From contig OX104119.1 of the NCBI GenBank assembly GCA_944474755.1, positions 41,751,927 through 41,815,926 on the forward strand: 64,000 bases of DNA, given 5' to 3'. Shown here piece after piece: positions 34,130 to 46,700 of the stretch; position 1 is the first letter of the stretch; the number at the start of each line of letters is the position of its first letter. The DNA comes from Limnoperna fortunei (Eukaryota; Mollusca; Bivalvia; Mytilida; Modiolidae). The notes beneath the pieces were generated by a model. It saw only the letters and a list, made by a program, of their open reading frames with translations. It had not been told where the DNA came from and searched no databases. The position numbers were made by a program, and so were the translations under genes.

Positions 34130-34690
34130 TGATAAAATGTACACAGTTCTTTGAATGTTCTAATCTTGAACTTAATCCTTGCTTTTATTCCTTTCATTAG
34201 GATGTACAGTGCAGAGTTCTTTGATACAGAATCTCTCCATAGCCTCCTGTTCAAAGTCTTGCCACTTGCAGTTCTGCTCGATCATGAAGATGTAGATGTA
34301 CATGTTGTAGTCTGTCTCCTTAGGAGTGTTGTCGGACATTCTGAAGTGTTGTGTCACAGGCTGAAGCTGCTTCTTATTGGGGTCACTTCTATTACCATTC
34401 AGGCGTTTGTGGAATGGGTGTAAGACTTGCCTACATAGTGTAGGCCACAAATGAAGCACTCAAAAATGAAAATAATATTCGAGCTCTTGCAATTAACAGT
34501 AATACATATTTTATAATCTTTATCTGTGACCTTGATGTTGAATTTGAACGAGGGTTGAGTATGTTTGGAACATAAGCAACGTTTGTTACCACACGACTGA
34601 CCTTTACCACCACACGTGTTAGGCTTGGCAATCTCTGTCCGCACCAATAATTTACGAAGACATCTAGGTTGTCTCAATGCAACCATGGTT
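34130..34690 (-). pseudogene. Penelope-like element: GIY-YIG endonuclease fragment, frameshifted
   Basis: The minus-strand frame 34,399-34,686 begins VALRQPRCLRKLLVRTEIAK and carries the Cys-rich linker typical of Penelope-like elements (GQSCGNKRCLCSKHTQP, then NCKSSNIIFIFEC), followed by CGLHYVGKS, the GIY-YIG core. A single indel near 34,430 then shifts to frame 34,172-34,459, which supplies the rest of the nuclease: FHKRLNGNRSDPNKKQLQP with the conserved Arg and His-to-Asn region, VTQHFR, and IEQNCKWQ. In intact elements this nuclease makes the target nick for reverse transcription. No RT domain remains next to it, so this is a 3'-terminal (5'-truncated) remnant, the usual product of incomplete target-primed reverse transcription. 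Confidence 0.8.
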
Positions 34691-35169
34691 AGCTCGAGTA
34701 AGGTTAGTGTCAGTCGGTGATTTTTTCAATAGATTTCTAATGCTCACGAATGGTGCTGAACGTGTTTTTTAAAACATGGACGGCAAGCCAGACACACTAT
34801 TATATTACATCTCTTTCACTTGCATATTCTTCACTCGTAGTCTTTGATATTAATGGTTTGTCATGCAAATTTCGATAAATAACTTCCAACAACAATTGCG
34901 GCATAGTTAAGCTATATCCTTTTGCCTCATTTCGCGAATCCAAACCAGCACAGCATCAAAAACATCCTGCGAACAGGTAAGATAACAAAAATGACCTAAA
35001 GGTCTTTCAGTCGTATAGTGGAAAGCAATGATAACCTTCAAAAAGACAAAAGGACAAACCACTTGGAAAATTGCAATCTTTTAATTATGTGTTAACCAAA
35101 CCAGACAATTTAGATATTCAAGATAGTCAATCTCTCCGTATCAAGTTAAACATGTTTTTCGTTACTGTA
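34691..35169. other. Nothing recognised between Penelope fragment and the next repeat
   Basis: No RT motif could be read upstream of the endonuclease on the minus strand. Confidence 0.3.
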
Positions 35170-36290
35170 AATTTGATAACGGTTGAATCTCACGTTTCAT
35201 TTTAATTTGCATTTCTTCTGCAAGGGTATCCTATAGTGACAAGGATTTCCTGTTTTCCTGTAAAAGACGTTATAATCTCTAGCTTCTAAGTTGATTAAAT
35301 ATCTCTACATAGAAAAAATAGTTAGACAGTATTTAAAACTAACCCAAAAGTGGTGGGGTTTTTTTATGAAACAAATGAATGCACGATGTTTTCAATTATA
35401 CTGAGCTTTCAAAAGACCTCAGTTAAGGTATCCGACCCATAATTGAAGTTACCGTTTAATTTTATTTGTCGACCAAGAAATACAGCTTTATTAAATCATT
35501 GTATTGCTAATTAATAATAAAAAGTAAAATATATCATATAACTTGAGCCAATGTTCACAATTATGAGGAAAAAATTTAGTTACTCGATTAAATATTCCCG
35601 GTAATAGTTTAATGGTGCAGAAAAAAGTAAAATCTCAAGTCTCAGATTAATGAACACTGTATATATGACTTATTATAAAATATTGATAAATAAATCGTCA
35701 TATACACATTAAAACCGCATCATACTAGAAATGTGTGTTTACATGCAGAACATTTTTGTATAGTTCCATTTTTTCAATGTATGTTACACCTTTTGTAAAT
35801 GTAGATTTGCAGGCCATTGATCTTTGCCAATTCATAGTGTGATTTATAGTTTATCATCATGTTTCTGTTCCAAATTATTTGAAGAACTGTTCTTTTGACG
35901 GTAAATGTTTTAATCAATATAAAACAGTATTATAATAACGGCTGTTTTGAATGAATTATTTGATGTATGCATGAGATCAATCACTCAAAAACTTAGTGAA
36001 ATCCAAAAACTTCGTGGAAAGCTCTAGCGCAAGCCATAGTGGTTGATGTGTTTGAAGGGTGTCGAGTTACCTTAAAATCGGTTATAATAGATGTCGAAAT
36101 ATAAAGTAGCAGAGCTTTATTAAAGCCGCTAGGAAATGCAAAAAATTCACCACTTTCACAACAGTCTAAATGTGTCTAGCTCCAGTTAGAATTCCCAATC
36201 CAGTGCTTACTGATACATACAATTTATTTTGTTGATATATATTGTGTTTTCTGGTTTCTTCCGAATATTGCTTAACACATACTGTTTGTG
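35170..36290. repeat. Dispersed block, paralog of 4.72-5.5 kb, with an inserted 139-bp repeat
   Basis: Matches 4,719-5,460 from TGAATCTCACGTTTCATTTT to ATATATTGTGTTTTCTGGTT. The segment 35,286-35,425 is the third copy of the 32.55/33.86 kb repeat and interrupts the similarity. Confidence 0.65.
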
Positions 36291-36359
36291 TGTTTAGTAC
36301 TTTCCATTACATTTATTTCTTTTGATTGTTCTAATTATATATAACATATTTAAATATTG

Positions 36360-36960
36360 ATGTTATAAACAACATAATACCTTTATATGTCACAGTTATT
36401 GTTATAACGTCACATGTCTGATGATATCTTGTAATAACTTGTAAAATGCATTCAAAATATGTCAATATAAGTTTATGTCTATGATTCAAGAGATAACTGA
36501 AGTGAGCTTAGTTTTGTTGAAAGATGATCTTAAAATATTCTTTTAATATTAATTAACTTTGGCATAATTGAAAGTATTAAGATTGCAAATGACATATAAA
36601 CATGTAACTTTAACTGTGGAAAACCTAAACGCACTTCGTACAATAATATTAAGCACTTAAACAATACGTCCTGACACAACTAGTAAACTGTCACACACTA
36701 ATTCAAAATCGACACAAGTGTTTCAAGATTTCAATTGTAATTAAACCAACTGTGTGTAGTGACCACCTGTAATGTTTTGTTTCTATAGCTCCATCGAATT
36801 CCAAAGCAGTTGTTTGTTGTTTTTTTTTCGAATGGATTTAAGTATTTCCTCTTGTCAAATAGAAAAGCCATATTTTTTATATGCGCACGTCATTAACAAT
36901 GTGTTGTAAAATAAATGTTCTTAACATAAGGTTTGTACATGAAATCCAGATAGAGTAAAC
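36360..36960. repeat. Paralog of 18.86-21.1 kb lacking the hAT and MITE insertions
   Basis: Uninterrupted version of the block. GTACAATAATATTAAGCACT at about 36,637 is the empty site of the hAT-like element, and CAATGTGTTGTAAAATAAAT at about 36,897 lacks the MITE-containing insertion. Confidence 0.75.
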
Positions 36961-39781
36961 CTTAGTTTGTGAGGTTGAAGCATCCAAGAGCTTGGGTTTG
37001 TATCATCAGGTGTGGATTTCTGCGGCATACATACATAAAAACATATTCAGTTGGGTACAGATCTAACATAACATGCTAGTAAACTCTTATTATACGATGA
37101 ATGCTACCGGAATTTTTAACTAGCGTTACGGTAAAATGCACAAACTCAAACCTTGCAAATAAACTTTAATTTCTCCCGTAGTCAACATTTAATTACAATG
37201 TAATTTAGTAAAAATTTTGGATACAGCTTTGTCGATCTATTGATATTAAACACAATATCCAGAGTTCACTACAGTTGTAGAAATCTTTCATGAAATGCGT
37301 CAAGAACACTCGGAGATAGCCATCAAACAAATTGTTATTATTGTTATTTTGGGAAGTGAACAATTATACCAGACGGAGAACCAAATATTGAAAACTTAAG
37401 TGGCAGGATATATTTACGGACTTTTTACTTTACACAACTGCAAAGATGAAAAAAATATCATGGCCTATATCAAAAATGATGATAATTTAAACTGACTGGT
37501 CGAAACGTTAGAAAGAATACAAGTGCGCCGAGATAAATTGAAGCTAAATAAATACCTTTTACAGAACACCAAGAATTCCGGGGTGAAGCATTTTGGAGAC
37601 ATCTGAGTTTCAATCTAAAAATTTGAAGTTTTCTCACTCGCAAAAAATTTTGCTTCCGGTCAACTTTTATGTATTTTAAATTTGTATTCTATGTTAACCT
37701 GTTCAAAAGTTATGAACAAAAATATGTGTTTTACGCTCCCGGTTTTTCCATTTCCGCGTTTTAGACCAACCCCGCACAGATGACATTTAAAAAAAGGTGA
37801 ACTTTTTCGCGCACATGTTATTAAATTGAGCACAATTATAAAACTATTTACCAAATAAAACAACGGGCTAGGTAAAATAAGTACAGGTCCGAAAAAATAA
37901 CGTATTGTAACCCGTTAATATAGAAATATTAGAGTGACGTATAGTAGTGCACAAACACGGTGAGCACAAACATCGCTACGTAGGAAGTCCATGGTGAGGC
38001 CAAAAGTTAAGGAGAGCAATTGGGGTTAAAATTCATAATTCTGTTCTACAAAACGACGCAAAGAATTTATGAGAAAATAAATCAATAAAATGAGCAAGAG
38101 GTTACGCGAACTTGTAAATTCTAGTCAAAAATCAGTGATTTTTCTTTTGCTATTTTTTAACTTTTGATAAAAACAATTGTGATCAAGATCTTAGAATCAG
38201 TTATTTATTATTTTTAAATGTTGAATTAAGAAACCAGTTTATACAGGAAAAAATGTGTTACCGGGCGAAGAATTTAGAATTTAGACTGTTAAAATCTGAA
38301 TGAATGTTTAATGGCTGATTTGTAAATCAATATATTAAGAATACAGAAATCACAATTTAGAACGTAGAATAAATCATTCTGAATTTAGATGTAAAAGTAA
38401 GATTTTTGACCCCGACTGCTTACGATAAGAAGTGATGTATAGCGTGATGGAAAATAGGTCATACATAAAAATTTATGTATGTCTCCGTTATCTACTATAA
38501 ATAATTCAGCCTTAATGAGATTTCCTCTATATACAACATTGCACTTTAACTAAACTATGAACAGCTGAAAATTTGTTTTGTAATCATACTAAAACAACGA
38601 CTTATGGCATCTTAATTTTTTAGAGGATTGTGGAGGGGGATTCAACACTTTTGTAATGCATGTACAATTATATACAGATATTGTGAAATCGTCATAAAGC
38701 AGCTATAGTGTTTATATTTGAGGGTGGCAAAATTAGAGACGTAAATAATAAGATATATATATCTAAACCAAACTAAAGCCATGACATTCTTATTTATTGG
38801 GCTTCGGGGTGTGTGTGTGCTTGTGGAAAATGAAAGTGATTTTTTATGTAAAGTTATGTGATATTTCGCGTTGACTTTTGTGTTGTCTCCAATTTTAAGT
38901 GATATATTTCCTTTTGTTTTGACATAGTATTTTAGTTATTTAGACTTAGCATTGTTTGGCTTTGTTAGATTCACTGTCAGTGATTGATTATGATGCTGCC
39001 ACTTTCTTTACAATCTTTTACGCCGTCAAGCATGTCTGTTCCAGTTTTTATTTTTTTTTATTAATTATATTCACTAGCTATAATAACTAACCGTGAATAA
39101 CTTGTGTTCGACTGAATTTAGATTTATGAGATTGTATATTTGTATATTTTGGGCTATTGTAAAGAGCCTGGAGAACCTTTTGAATTATATTATGTGCTGC
39201 ACAGATACATACGTAATAATAATAATTTAAGCCTAGTTTTGTAAATTGTACTTTTTAAAGTTAGATATCGGATAATGGTTAACACATTATGTAATCTAAT
39301 GTAAGTAAATCATTTTAATGAATTGGTCGATGTATTCCAGATGGCTATTTGGATCACGTGATTCCGTCTAATAATACTTTACTTCGGAATCCCTATCATA
39401 AAGCTCAGACGGATGTAATTAGAGACATTTAAATATGTCTCTGGAATGCTATAAATAAAGCTGAAGTAAACTAAATAAGATAAATCTTTGTATTAATTAA
39501 AGTTTAAACATTACAGTTTGCAACAAAAGTTGGTCAATTGTGACAAAATTTTAAAAAAGAAAATAAAACGCATGCACTGCAAAATCAAACCTGTTTCTTC
39601 AGATAATATATGCACAAGATAATCATATTTTTAAGATAACTTGAACAGTTTTATTCTCTCAATATTACAGAGCTACAGATACAAAAATAGTCCATAGACC
39701 GAATTTCAGATGAAGTCTAGAACAAATGCTATTGATGAAAATATCAGAAAAACAAATAATCTTTAAAAAAAACTTAACCAA
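36961..39781. other. No gene recognised; possible retroposon 3' end near 39.1-39.23 kb
   Basis: Mostly low-complexity AT-rich DNA. 39,150-39,230 reads GGGCTATTGTAAAGAGCCTG ... ATTATGTGCTGCACAGATAC and ends in (AAT)n, resembling the 3' ends of invertebrate LINEs or their SINEs. A 22-bp palindrome, with arms AGAGACAT/ATGTCTCT around an AT-rich centre, lies near 39,420. The frame 37,660-37,863 (minus) is not recognisable. Confidence 0.35.
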
Positions 39782-40605
39782 AGTGATATACAGTAACATC
39801 CATCACCAGACCATACCTATAATACATGTAATACAGTGATATGCAGTAACATCCACCACCAGACCATACATATAATACACGTAATACAGTGATATGCAGT
39901 AACATCCACCACCAGACCATATCTATAATACATGTAATACAGTGATGTACAGTAACATCCACCACCAGGCAATGCCTATAATGCACGTAATACAGTGATA
40001 TGCAGTAACATCCACCACCAGGCCATCCCTATAATACACGTAATACAGTGATATACAGTAACATCCACCATCAGGCCATACCTATAATAAACGTAATATA
40101 GTGATATATAGTAAACATCCACCACCAGGTCATACCTATAATACACGTAATATAGTGATATATTGTAAACATCCACCACCAGGCCATACCTATAATACAC
40201 GTAATATAGTGATATATAGTAAACATCCACCACCAGGTCATACCTATAATACACGTAATATAGTGATATATATTAAACATCCACCAACAGGCCATACCTA
40301 TAATGTACGTAATATAGTGACATACAGTAACATCCACCACCAGACCATACCTATAATACACGTAATATAGTGATATACAGTAACATCCACCACCAGGCCA
40401 TACCTATAATACACGTTATACAGTGATATACAGTAACATCCTCCACCAGATCATACCTATAATACACGTTATGTAGTGACGTACAGTAACATCCACCACC
40501 AGGCCATACCTATGGGAAACGTAATACAGTGATATACGGTAACATCCACCACCAGGCCATACCTATAATACACGTAATACAGTGATATACAGTAACATCC
40601 ACCAC
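39782..40605 (-). repeat. Array block R1 (inverted orientation)
   Basis: First block; monomers read as the reverse complement. Its last 338 bp nearly match R2 and R3, including the unusual GGGAAACGTAATACAGTGAT variant monomer. Confidence 0.9.
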
Positions 40606-41689
40606 ATTATAGGTATGGCCTGGTTGTGGATGTTACTGTATATCACTATATTTCATGTATTATAGGTATGGTCTGGTGGTCGATGTTTACTGTATATCTC
40701 TATATTACGTGTATTATAGGTATGGTCTGGTGCTGGATGTTACAATTTATCACTATATTACGTGTATTATAGGTATGGTCTGGTGGTGGATGTTACTGTA
40801 TACACTGCATTACATGTATTATAGGTATGGTCTGGTGGTGGATGTTTACTGTATACACACTGTATTACGTATATTATAGGTATGGCCTTGTGGTGGATGT
40901 TACTGTATACACTTTATTACGTGTATTATAGGTATGGTCTGGTGGTGGATGTTTACTGTATATGACTATTTTACGTGTATTATAGGTATGGCCTGTTGGT
41001 GGATGTTACTGTATATCACTATATTACGTGTATTATAGGTATGGTTTGGTGGTGGATGTTACTGTATACACTGTATTACGTGTATTATAGGTATGGTCTG
41101 GAGGTGGATGTTTACTGTATACACTGTATTACGTGTATTATAGGTATGGCCTGGTGGTGGATGTTACTGTATATCACTATATTACGTGTATTATAGGTAT
41201 AGTCTGGTGGTGGATGTTTACTGTATATCAATATATTACGTGTATTATAGGTATGGTCTGGTGGTGGATGTTTACTGTATATCACTATATAACATGTATT
41301 ATAGGTATGGTCTGGTGGTGGATGCTACTGTATATCACTGTATTACGTGTATTATAGGTATGGTCTGGTGGTGGATGTTTACTGTATATCACTGTATAAC
41401 GTGTATTATAGGTATTGTCTGGTGGTGGATGTTACTGTATATCACTATATTACGTGTATTATAGGTATGGTCTTGTTGTGGATGTTACTGTATACACTGT
41501 ATTACATGTATTATAGGTATGGTCTGGTGGTGGATGTTACTGTATATCACTATATTACGTGTATTATAGGTATGGTCTGGTGGTGGATGTTTACTGTATA
41601 TCACTTAATTACGTGAATTATAGGTATGGTCTTGAGGTGGATGTTATTGTATATCACTGTATTACGTGTATTATAGGTATGGTCTGGTG

Positions 41690-42027
41690 ATATACAGTAA
41701 CATCCACCACCAGGCCATACCTATAATACATGTAATACAGTGTATACAGTAACATCCACCACTAGACCATACCTATAATACACGTAATACAGTGATATAC
41801 AGTAACATCCACCACCAGGCCATACCTATAATACACGTTATACAGTGATATACAGTAACATATTCCACCAGATCATACCTATAATACACGTTATGTAGTG
41901 ACGTACAGTAACATCCACCACCAGGCCATACCTATAGGAAACGTAATACAGTGATATACGGTTACATGCACCACCAGGCCATACCTATAATACACGTAAT
42001 ACAGTGATATACAGTAACATCCACCAC
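41690..42027 (-). repeat. Array block R2 (inverted, 338 bp)
   Basis: Entered at a tail-to-tail junction (GGTCTGGTGA followed by TATACAGTAACATCC) and left at a head-to-head junction (CATCCACCAC followed by ATTATAGG). The head-to-head junction forms a perfect 25-bp hairpin stem (42,003-42,027 with 42,045-42,069) around a 17-bp spacer, with pairing able to continue through neighbouring monomers. Confidence 0.9.
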
Positions 42028-43427
42028 ATTATAGGTATGGCCTGGTGGTGGATGTTACTGTATATCACTATATTACATGTGTTATAGGTATGGTCTGGTG
42101 GTCGATGTTTACTGTATATCTCTATATTACGTGTATTATAGGTATGGTCTGGTGGTGGATGTTACTATTTATCACTATATTACGTGTATTATAGGTATGG
42201 TCTGGTGGTGGATGTTACTGTATACACTGCATTACATGTATTATAGGTATGGTCTGGTGGTGGATGTTTACTGTATACACTGTATTACGTATATTATAGG
42301 TATGGCATGGTGGTGGATGTTACTGTATACACTGTATTACGTGTATTATAGGTATGGTCTGGTGGTGGATGTTTACTGTATATCACTATTTTACGTGTAT
42401 TATAGGAAGGGCCTGTTGGTGGATGTCACTGTATATCACTATATTACGTGTATTATAGGTATGGTCTGGTGGTGGATGTTACTATTTATCACTATATTAC
42501 GTGTATTATAGGTATGGTCTGGTGGTGGATGTTACTGTATACACTGCATTACATGTATTATAGGTATGGTCTGGTGGTGGATATTTACTGTATACACTGT
42601 ATTACGTATATTATAGGTATGGCATGGTGGTGGATGTTACTGTATACACTGTATTACGTGTATTATAGGTATGGTTTGGTGGTGGATGTTTACTGTATAT
42701 CACTATTTTACGTGTATTATAGGAAGGGCCTGTTGGTGGATGTCACTGTATATCACTATATTACGTGTGTTATAGGTATTGTTTGGTGGTGGATGTTACT
42801 GTATACACTGTATTACGTGTATTATAGGTATGGTCTGGAGGTGGATGTTTACTGTATACACTGTATTACGTGTATTATAGGTATGGCCTGGTGGTGGATG
42901 TTACTGTATATCACTATATTACGTGTATTATAGGTATGGTCTGGTGGTGGATGTTTACTGTATATCACTATATTACGTGTATTATAGGTACGGTCTGGTG
43001 GTGGATGTTTACTGTATATCACTATATAACATGTATTATAGGTATGGTCTGGTGGTGGATGCTACTGTATATCACTGTATTACGTGTATTATAGGTATGG
43101 TCTGGTGGTGGATGTTTACTGTATATCACTGTATTACGTGTATTATAGGTATTGTCTGGTGGTGGATGTTACTGAATATCACTATATTACGTGTATTATA
43201 GGTATGGTTTGGTTGTGGATGTTACTGTATACACTGTATTACATGTATTATAGGTATGGTCTGGTGGTGGATCTTACTGTATATCACTATATTACGTGTA
43301 TTCTAGGTATGGTCTGGTGGTGGATGTTTACTGTATATCACTTTATTACGTGTATTATAGGTATGGTCTTGAGGTGGATGTTATTGTATATCACTGTATT
43401 ACGTGTATTATAGGTATGGTCTGGTGA

Positions 43428-43764
43428 TGTACAGTAACATCCACCACCAGACCATACCTATAATACATGTAATACAGTGTATACAGTAACATCCACCACT
43501 AGACCATACCTATAATACACGTAATATAGTGATATACAGTAACATCCACCACCAGGCCATACCTATAATACACCTTATACAGTGATATACAGTAACATCC
43601 TCCACCAGATCATACCTATAATACACGTTATGTAGTGACGTACAGTAACATCCACCACCAGGCCATACCTATAGGAAACGTAATACAGTGATATACGGTT
43701 ACATCCACCACCAGGCCATTCCTATAATACACGTAATACAGTGATATACAGTAACATCCACCAC
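43428..43764 (-). repeat. Array block R3 (inverted, 337 bp)
   Basis: Near-copy of R2 with the same two junction sequences. R2 and R3 start 1,738 bp apart, defining a higher-order unit of one inverted block plus about 1.4 kb of forward monomers. Confidence 0.9.
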
Positions 43765-46700
43765 ATTATAGGTATGGCCTGGTGGTGGATGTTACTGTAT
43801 ATCCCTATATTACATGTATTATAGGTATGGTCTGGTGGTCGATGTTTACTGTATATCTCTATATTACGTGTATTATAGGTATGGTCTGGTGGTGGATGTT
43901 ACTATTTATCACTATATTACGTGTATTATAGGCATGGTCTGGTGGTGGATGTTACTGTATACACTGCATTACATGTATTATAGGTATGGTCTGGTGATGG
44001 ATGTTTACTGTATATACTGTATTACGTATATTATAGGTATGGCATGGTGGTGGATGTTACTGTATACACTGTATTACGTGTATTATAGGTATGGTCTGGT
44101 GGTGGATGTTTTATGTATATCACTATTTTACGTGTATTATAGGTATGGCCTGTTGGTGGATGTTACTGTATATCACTATATTACGTGTATTATAGGTATG
44201 GTTTGGTGGTGGATGTTACTGTATACACTGTATTACGTGTATTATAGGTATGGTCTGGAGGTGGATGTTTACTGTATACACTGTATTACGTGTATTATCG
44301 GTATGGCCTGGTGGTGGATGTTACTGTATATCACTATATTACGTGTATTATAGGTATGGTCTGGTGGTGGATGTTTGCTGTATATCACTATATTACGTGT
44401 ATTATAGGTATGGTCTGGTGGTGGATGTTTACTGAATATCACTATATTACATGTATTATAGGTATGGCCTGGTGGTGGATGCTACTGTATATCACTGTAT
44501 TACGTGTATTATAGGTATGGTCTGGTGGTGGATGTTTACTGTATATCACTGTATTACGTGTATTATAGGTACGGTCTGGTGGTGGATGTTACTGTATACA
44601 CTGTATTACGTGTATTATAGCTATGGCCTGGTGGTGGATGTTACTATATATCACTGTATAACGTGTATTTTAGGTATGGTCTGGTGGTGGATGTTACTGT
44701 ATATCACCATATTACGTGTATTATAGGTATGGTCTGGTGGTGGATGTTACTGTATATCACTATATTACGTGTATTACATGTATGGTCTGGTTGTGGATGT
44801 TACTGTACACACTGTATTACATGTATTATAGGTATGGTCTGGTGGTGGATGTTACTGTATATCACTATATTACGTGTATTATAGGTATGGTCTGGTGGTG
44901 GATGTTTACTGTATATCACTTTATTACGTGTATTATAGGTATGGTCTGGTGGTGGATGTTACTGTATATCACTATATTACGTGTATTATAGGTATGGTCT
45001 GGTTGTGGATGTTACTGTATACACTGTATTACATGTTTTATAGGTATGGTTTGGTGGTCGATGCTACTGTATATCACTATATTACGTGTGTTATATGTAT
45101 GGTCTGCTGGTGGATGTTACTGTATATCACTATATTACGTGTTTTATAGGTATGATCTGGTGGTGGGTGTTACTGTATATCACAATATTACGTGTATTAT
45201 AGGTATTGTCTGGTGGTGGATGTTACTGTATACACTGTTTTACATGTATTATAGGTATGGTCTGGTGGTGGATGTTTACTGTATACACTGAATTACGTGT
45301 ATTATAGGTATGGTCTGGTGGTGATTTTTACTGTATATCACTATATTACGTGTATTATAGGTATGGTCTGGTGGTGTATGTTACTATATATCACTGTATA
45401 ACGTGTATTTTAGGTATGGTCTGGTGGTGGATGTTACTGTATATCACTATATTACGTGTATTATAGGTATTGTCTTGTGGTGGATGTTTACTGTATATCA
45501 CTATATTACGCGTATTATAGGTATGGTCTGGTGGTCGATGTTACTGTATATCACTATATTACGTGTATTATATGTATGGTCTGGTTGTGGATGTTACTGT
45601 ACACACTGTATTACATGTATTATAGGTATGGTCTGGTGGTGGATGTTGCTGTATATCACTATATTACGTGTATTATAGGTATGGTCTGGTGGTGGATGTT
45701 TACTGTATATCACTTTATTACGTGTATTATTAGTATGGTCTGGTGGTGGATGTTACTGTATATCACTATATTACGAGTATTATAGGTATGGTCTGGTTGT
45801 TGATGTTACTGTATACACTGTATTACATGTATTATAGGTATGGTCTGGTGGTCTATGTTACTGTATATCACTATATTACGTGTGTTATATGTATGGTCTG
45901 GTGGTGGATGTTACTGTATATCACTATAATACGTGTTTTATAGGTATGATCTGGTGGTGGGTGTTACTGTATATCACAATATTACGTGTATTATAGGTAT
46001 TGTCTGGTGGTGGATGTTACTGTATGCACTGTTTTACATGTATTATAGCTATGGTCTTGTGGTGGATGTTTACTGTATACACTGAATTACGTGTATTATA
46101 GGTATGGTCTGGTGGTGATTTTTACTGTATATCACTATATTACGTGTATTATAGGTATGGTCTGGTGGTGTATGTTACTATATATCACTATATTACGTGT
46201 ATTATAGGTATGGTCTGGTGGTGGATATTTCTGTATACACTGTATTACGTGTATCATAGGTATGGTCTGGTGGTTGATGTTTACTATATATCACTGTATT
46301 ACGTGTATTATAGGTATGGTCGGGTGGTGGATGTTACTGTATACACTGTATTACATGTATTATTGGTATGGTCTGGTGGTGAATGTTACTGTATACACTG
46401 TATCACGTGTATTATAGGTATGGTCTGGTGGTGGATGTTTACTGTATACACTGAATTACGTGTATTATAGGTATGGTCTGGTGGTGGATGTTTACTATAT
46501 ATCACTATATTACGTGTGTTATAGGTATTTTCTGGAGGTGGATGTTTACTGTATACATTGAAATACGTGTATTATAGGTATGGTCTTGAGGTGGATGTTA
46601 TTGTATATCACTGTATTACGTGTATTATAGGTATGGTCTGGTGGTGGATGTTACTGTATACACTGTATTACATGTATTATAGGTATGGTCTGGTGGTGGA

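Noticed and set aside
34151..34423. Plus-strand frame opposite the Penelope fragment
   Set aside because: Antisense shadow; the minus strand shows the GIY-YIG and Cys-rich motifs.
42077..44353. Open frames of 109-179 codons with YYRYGLVVDV / IIGMVWWWM repeats in the 53-bp array
   Set aside because: They are a phase effect: a 53-bp unit cycles through three frames and only one has a stop. Overlapping frames of the same kind occur all along the array and on the inverted blocks in the opposite strand.
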